A stretch of DNA of 27,754 nt from Opitutia bacterium UBA5964 (lineage in GTDB: Bacteria; Verrucomicrobiota; Verrucomicrobiia; Opitutales; Coraliomargaritaceae): NCBI GenBank assembly GCA_002430605.1, contig DJBY01000049.1, forward strand, positions 23,236-50,989, in the 5' to 3' direction. Positions within the stretch are counted from its first letter, which is position 1. The number at the start of each line of letters is the position of its first letter. Below the pieces are notes generated by a model. That model made no database searches and was not told the origin of the DNA. It worked only from the letters and a program-made list of their open reading frames with translations. Position numbers and translations under genes: made by a program. Positions 24,254 to 27,754 of this stretch are shown here, piece after piece.

Positions 24254-25453
24254 ATGTCTGAACAGCTTCCAGCACTTAGCGACTTTGCCGCGCCAATCAA
24301 TGGGCAGCCGGATTTACTTATCATTGCTGGTGAGCATTCTGGTGATGAGCATGCGGCGCAATTTGTCGCCGATATGCGGCTGAAACAGCCGGATCTGAAA
24401 GTCGCCTGTCTCGGTGGCGTTGAGCTGCAGGGCGAGGGCGCGCAACTGCTCTATGATTTAACTGCGGTTTCGATCGTGGGATTCGCCGAGGTGGTGCGTC
24501 ATTATAGTTTCTTTAAGGCGTTGTTTGATCGCACGCTGGATTGGATTGAGCGCTATCGACCCAAGCATATTTGCTTCGTCGATTATCCCGGCTTTAATCT
24601 GCGCATCGCTGAGCAATTGCTCGAACGTGGCCTGAGTAAAAAAGGCGGTGGCGAAATCGGCATCAGTTATTACATCGGCCCTCAGGTTTGGGCGTGGAAG
24701 GCGAAGCGCCGCTTTAAAATGGCGCGTACACTGGATCGCCTCGGTGTTATTTTTCCATTCGAAGTGGAGTGCTTTGCCGATACCGAACTGCCGACCGAAT
24801 TTGTCGGACATCCCTTCGTGCGAGAGAGTTATCAATTGCCGCTCAGCTACGATGCGTCGGCACCGGTGCTGTTGCTGCCAGGGAGTCGCACGGCTGCGGT
24901 GGGTCGCATCTTTCCGCTGTTGTTGCAGGGCTTTCAATTAGCGCAAAAATCGAAGCCGGATTTAAAGGCCAAGGTCGTCTACCCGAGTCAACGTATTCGC
25001 GATGTATTGGAGACTGTGTTGCAGGACTATCCTGAGTTGCAGAGCTCAATTGAGTTAGTGCGTAATGAAGCAGACGGCTTGCCGGCTAGCGCAGTCTTGA
25101 TGAGCTCTGGCACAATGTCGTTGGCCTGTGCGCTGTCGGGCATTCCTGGTGCGATTGTGTATCGCCTCAATCCGCTTAGTTATTGGCTCGGACGAATGTT
25201 GGTAAAGATTCCGTATATCGGCATTGCGAATCTGCTGTTGAAGCGTCCGTTGCATCCCGAATTTATTCAAGGCGCCGCCAAGCCGAAACGCTTAGCTGAG
25301 CAAATTCTGACTGCGCTCGATGATCCGCAAGCTGGCCACGCTGCTGCCGTGGGTGCTGCCGAGCTCCGCGGGCTGTTGCATGCGGGCAGTGATGCCACTG
25401 CTGCCGTGTGGTTATTGGAGGCGTGCGGGCTAGGGTCAGATGACGCAGAGTAG
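24254..25453 (+). CDS. lpxB: Lipid-A-disaccharide synthase
   Basis: This 399-residue GT-B glycosyltransferase joins UDP-2,3-diacyl-glucosamine to lipid X, giving the lipid A disaccharide at the inner membrane. Diagnostic motifs are IIAGEHSGDEHAA (23-35), VSIVGFAEVVRHY, FVDYPGFNLRIA, YYIGPQVWAWK (about 140-150), VIFPFEVECF, FVGHPFV, LLLPGSRTAAVG, MSSGTMSLACAL and PYIGIANLLLKRPLHPEFIQ (shown by positions about 315-334). An N-terminal extension of about 19 residues precedes the core. It shows the organism makes lipid A and so has a lipopolysaccharide outer membrane. It is 20 nt after the oxidoreductase gene, and its end overlaps the next small gene by 14 nt. Confidence 0.97.
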   Translation: MSEQLPALSDFAAPINGQPDLLIIAGEHSGDEHAAQFVADMRLKQPDLKVACLGGVELQGEGAQLLYDLTAVSIVGFAEVVRHYSFFKALFDRTLDWIERYRPKHICFVDYPGFNLRIAEQLLERGLSKKGGGEIGISYYIGPQVWAWKAKRRFKMARTLDRLGVIFPFEVECFADTELPTEFVGHPFVRESYQLPLSYDASAPVLLLPGSRTAAVGRIFPLLLQGFQLAQKSKPDLKAKVVYPSQRIRDVLETVLQDYPELQSSIELVRNEADGLPASAVLMSSGTMSLACALSGIPGAIVYRLNPLSYWLGRMLVKIPYIGIANLLLKRPLHPEFIQGAAKPKRLAEQILTALDDPQAGHAAAVGAAELRGLLHAGSDATAAVWLLEACGLGSDDAE

Positions 25454-25619
25454 AGCATCCACCCCGTGTCCAAAATGTGGCAAAGCGTTTGGCTGTTGTG
25501 TAAAGCTGAGTTCGGATGAGCGCTCTTATCTGGCAGATCAATTCGACCGGTGCTTGTGCCCTGATTGTTTGAAGCAGATTAAGACTGCGGATTCGATTCG
25601 TATTATCGACCTGGGATGA
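25440..25619 (+). CDS. Small cysteine-rich CWC-like protein
   Basis: This 59-residue frame lies between lpxB and a lipoprotein gene. It starts at an ATG inside lpxB (14-nt overlap) and ends 3 nt before the next start. It reads MTQSRASTPCPKCGKAF, then GCC, and later CLCPDC, giving eight cysteines that could bind one or two zinc ions. The order CPxCGKAFxC ... CxC resembles the Cys-rich CWC family, whose function is unknown; the Trp of CWC is Leu here (CLC). The overlaps on both sides argue for a real, translationally coupled gene. No start codon with a better context was seen. The coding claim is fairly strong, the family moderate. Confidence 0.78.
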   Translation: MTQSRASTPCPKCGKAFGCCVKLSSDERSYLADQFDRCLCPDCLKQIKTADSIRIIDLG

Positions 25620-25622
25620 TGC

Positions 25623-26216
25623 ATGAAGGTTAGAGAACACACTTTGAAATACCTACTACTGTGTGGTATATGCATGATGTGGTTGATCGGGTGTCGTTCT
25701 TCGGATGTTGAAGACTCAATGGCTGCTAGTTCGACTGCCCTGATTGTGGCACCTTTGGCCAGTTCGTATATGGTCGCGTATGAGACTGATGTTTTAGCGC
25801 AAGGCCCATCAATTGCCGTGGGCGCGCCGAAGCAGCTGTATTCGAAAAAAGTGACGAAGTCGGATTTGTGGCGAATGAACATGCAACATGGCTGCAAGTT
25901 TTATGAGCCTTGGAAGTATATGGGCACCAAAGATGGCGAACATTATTTGGCGATCTATCCGTTTCTAGGTTTTCGCGAGGTGTATCGTATTGCTGAGGAT
26001 GAGTATCCGATTGAGCAACCTTATGAGCTGACTGTACGCACTTCGAAATGGCGTGAGATTCATAAATTCTTGCATCACAGCATTGAGCAACAGTTCATTA
26101 TCGAGCCTCGATTGTTTGAAACACCCGAGGCGCTTGAACTGATTCAAGTGGATGGCTTGGGCGGGGATATCGAGGATCTGTTGATGCAGGACGTGCAGAT
26201 TCTAGAATTGAAGTAG
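25623..26216 (+). CDS. Putative lipoprotein of unknown function
   Basis: This 197-residue protein has a lipoprotein signal: basic start (MKVREH), hydrophobic segment at 9-22, lipobox LIGC with Cys24. The mature part has no recognised domain. It contains aromatic-rich stretches such as KFYEPWKYMG (about 92-101) and HYLAIYPFLGFREVYRI (about 107-123), which suggest a compact beta-rich domain, followed by an acidic C-terminus. It begins 3 nt after the Cys-rich small protein and so is probably cotranscribed with lpxB; a role in envelope biology is a guess from location. It is convergent with cca, 22 nt apart, with no clear terminator between them. Confidence 0.75.
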   Translation: MKVREHTLKYLLLCGICMMWLIGCRSSDVEDSMAASSTALIVAPLASSYMVAYETDVLAQGPSIAVGAPKQLYSKKVTKSDLWRMNMQHGCKFYEPWKYMGTKDGEHYLAIYPFLGFREVYRIAEDEYPIEQPYELTVRTSKWREIHKFLHHSIEQQFIIEPRLFETPEALELIQVDGLGGDIEDLLMQDVQILELK

Positions 26217-26238
26217 TAGGGTCTTCGCAAGCACAGCG

Positions 26239-27618
26239 CTATGCTTCAATTGTGGCTTTCAGGTAGCTGCGAGCGCTGGCTTCATCGGTAAATTCGCCCT
26301 CGAGTTGCGCTTCATAGGCGCGGTCGAGAATCTTGCCGAAGTGTGGACCAGGCTTAATGCCGATTTCGACTAAATGCCGTCCGAGTAAAATCGGTTTTGG
26401 GGCGCTGTCTTCGATCGCCAGTTCGGTGGCTTTTTTGAGTAGCCATTCACCTTCGGGGAAGTCGTCGACCACGATTGGAGGTCGGCCTGACTTGTCTGCA
26501 AAGGCCACGCGGGTGAGGCGATCCACGCGTTTAACGCGGGCGGCAAGTCGGCGGATCGCGGTATCGCCTGCTCCATCACGATACAGGGCCAGTGGACGCA
26601 TGTGTTGCTCGACCAGCGGCAGCACTTCTTCAAATATTTTCTTCTGTCGCGTCAAGCGTTCGAGGAAGGCGCGCGCAATCGGCACGCCCTCAACATCGTG
26701 TCGTGGGCTGCGAATGCGGCCGGTCTTTTCTTCGACGAAGCTCGAGACGGCTTTACCCATGTCGTGGCAAAGCACGGCGAGGCCAACGATGAGATCTTCC
26801 CACTCATCGCCAATTCGATGACGCGCATAGGCATCGAGGCAATGGTAAGTGTGGGTCCAAACATCGCCTTCGGGGTGCCACTCGGGATCTTGTTCGCAGC
26901 CGACCAAGGCCTCAATTTCTGGGAAGTATTGCAGCCAGTTGCAGGCTTGTAAGAAGAGTAAACCTTTTGATGGCTGCGCGCCCTTGAGGATGAGCTTCTT
27001 CCATTCTTCCCAAAGACGTTCCGAGGGCAAGTGCTCGGGCGAGAGTTCGCGGCAGAGTGCGATGGTCTCGGGCGCCGCTTCGAGGTCGAAGCGGGCGATA
27101 AATTGCATGCCGCGCAGCACGCGCAGCGGATCTTCGCTGAAGGCTTCCGATACGTGGCGCAAGCGGCGCGCTTTTAGGTCGGTCACGCCGTCGTAAGGAT
27201 CGAGCAATTCGTCGGTGAGCGGGTCAATGCTGATGGCATTGATGGTAAAATCACGTCGCGAAGCGGCTTCTCTGGGCGACATGCTGGGATCGCCTTCAAC
27301 TACGAAATCAGTATGCTTCGGCCCGCTTTTTGACTCGCGGCGGGGCAAGGCGAGATCGATGTCGTGCCCTTTAATGATAAACACACCAAATGCGCGGCCG
27401 ACAGTGTCGAGTCGAAATGTCTTTTTAAGGGTGCACTCCACCTCGTCCGCGCTGAGTCCATACACTTCCATGTCGACATCTTTGGCGGGAATTCCGAGCA
27501 AGCCATCGCGCACGCAACCGCCCACAAGCAAGGCGCGTCCACCAACTGCTTTGAGTAATTCAGCAACTTGTGTGCAGGCCTGGCGCTGACTGGGAGGAAT
27601 ATTTCCGAGGATGTTCAC
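26239..27618 (-). CDS. cca: CCA tRNA nucleotidyltransferase / poly(A) polymerase family protein with HD domain
   Basis: The class II nucleotidyltransferase head has LLVGGCVRDGLLG (about 30-42) and KDVDMEVYG, with the two metal-binding aspartates, then SRRDFTINAI and DPLRVLRGMQFIARF. An HD phosphohydrolase domain follows, with HPEGDVWTHT and LCHDMGKA (His285-Asp286). The architecture is that of E. coli-type CCA-adding enzymes, which complete tRNA 3' ends; poly(A) polymerase activity cannot be excluded. The open frame runs from a GTG at 27654 (471 residues), but I prefer the GTG at 27618 (459 residues), because codons between them translate simple-repeat sequence and an intergenic palindrome sits just beyond. 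Neither start has a Shine-Dalgarno. Function is secure at family level. Confidence 0.92.
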   Translation of the reverse strand: MNILGNIPPSQRQACTQVAELLKAVGGRALLVGGCVRDGLLGIPAKDVDMEVYGLSADEVECTLKKTFRLDTVGRAFGVFIIKGHDIDLALPRRESKSGPKHTDFVVEGDPSMSPREAASRRDFTINAISIDPLTDELLDPYDGVTDLKARRLRHVSEAFSEDPLRVLRGMQFIARFDLEAAPETIALCRELSPEHLPSERLWEEWKKLILKGAQPSKGLLFLQACNWLQYFPEIEALVGCEQDPEWHPEGDVWTHTYHCLDAYARHRIGDEWEDLIVGLAVLCHDMGKAVSSFVEEKTGRIRSPRHDVEGVPIARAFLERLTRQKKIFEEVLPLVEQHMRPLALYRDGAGDTAIRRLAARVKRVDRLTRVAFADKSGRPPIVVDDFPEGEWLLKKATELAIEDSAPKPILLGRHLVEIGIKPGPHFGKILDRAYEAQLEGEFTDEASARSYLKATIEA

Positions 27619-27657
27619 TATTAGAGATTGGAGACTAGAGAGCTGAGGGGGCACTTG

Positions 27658-27684
27658 TTGGAGGGAAACGCTCCGTCGTTTCCG
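27658..27684. repeat. Palindromic intergenic element, copy 2 (REP-like)
   Basis: It matches the element at 14332-14358 at 26 of 27 bases. The stem is GGAAACG (27664-27670) with CGTTTCC (27677-27683). It is 39 nt from the preferred cca start at 27618, compared with 43 nt for copy 1 and its gene, which supports the downstream GTG start. Confidence 0.8.
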
Positions 27685-27727
27685 CCGTGGATCGGTTCAT
27701 GCGCCTTTCTCAATTCGGCAATGACGG

Positions 27728-27754
27728 TAAGAGTAAGAGTAAGAGTAGGAGTAG
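27728..27754 (+). repeat. Hexamer tandem repeat (TAAGAG)n running off the window
   Basis: Three exact TAAGAG units, then TAGGAG and TAG, reach the window edge, so the full length is unknown. It lies upstream of cca on the other strand, in non-coding sequence. Confidence 0.75.

Overview
The window looks like chromosomal DNA from a Gram-negative member of the Verrucomicrobiota, most likely an Opitutae/Puniceicoccales-type marine lineage. The grounds are a DUF1549/DUF1553 + DUF1501 + cytochrome-c/LRR cluster typical of the Planctomycetes-Verrucomicrobia group, an outer membrane (lpxB, PqiABC, several lipoproteins), a Lys/Ala-rich repeat protein after dnaG, and short palindromic and simple repeats between genes. 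This placement is inferred from gene content; no rRNA or tRNA gene was seen.

Layout. 1-3807 (minus strand) is a replication/transcription block: a TPR lipoprotein, DNA primase dnaG, and the start of a lysine-rich protein that may be the N-terminal extension of RpoD. 3926-7908 (plus) holds an exported DUF362-like protein, a lone nuoA, a three-domain EIIA / pyruvate-kinase-C-like / diadenylate-cyclase fusion, and trpA. 8020-11420 (plus) is a tightly overlapping pqiA-pqiA-pqiB-pqiC operon for lipid transport across the envelope, with PqiA split into two proteins. 11445-12740 (minus) is an unrecognised membrane-anchored protein. 12813-18110 (minus) is the planctomycete-type cluster, whose first gene appears to start at an ATT codon. 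18451-20564 (minus) is sucCD with a clear intrinsic terminator. 20956-22542 (minus) is a tRNA-dihydrouridine synthase and a DUF151 bifunctional nuclease. 22652-26216 (plus) holds aroK, a Gfo/Idh oxidoreductase, lpxB, a 59-residue Cys-rich protein overlapping lpxB, and a lipoprotein. 26239-27618 (minus) is a CCA-adding-enzyme/poly(A) polymerase family protein.

The most interesting items are: (1) the putative c-di-AMP synthase carrying a PTS EIIA domain with an intact phospho-acceptor histidine, suggesting a link between sugar phosphotransfer and c-di-AMP; (2) an ATT start with a strong Shine-Dalgarno sequence on the DUF1549/DUF1553 gene, restoring a signal peptide and an SHD1-like domain that an ATG-based call would lose; (3) a DnaG with three of four zinc ligands replaced; (4) a 27-nt palindromic element found twice (26/27 identical), each time in the leader of a minus-strand gene. 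Functional calls rest on motif recognition by eye; no database search was run.
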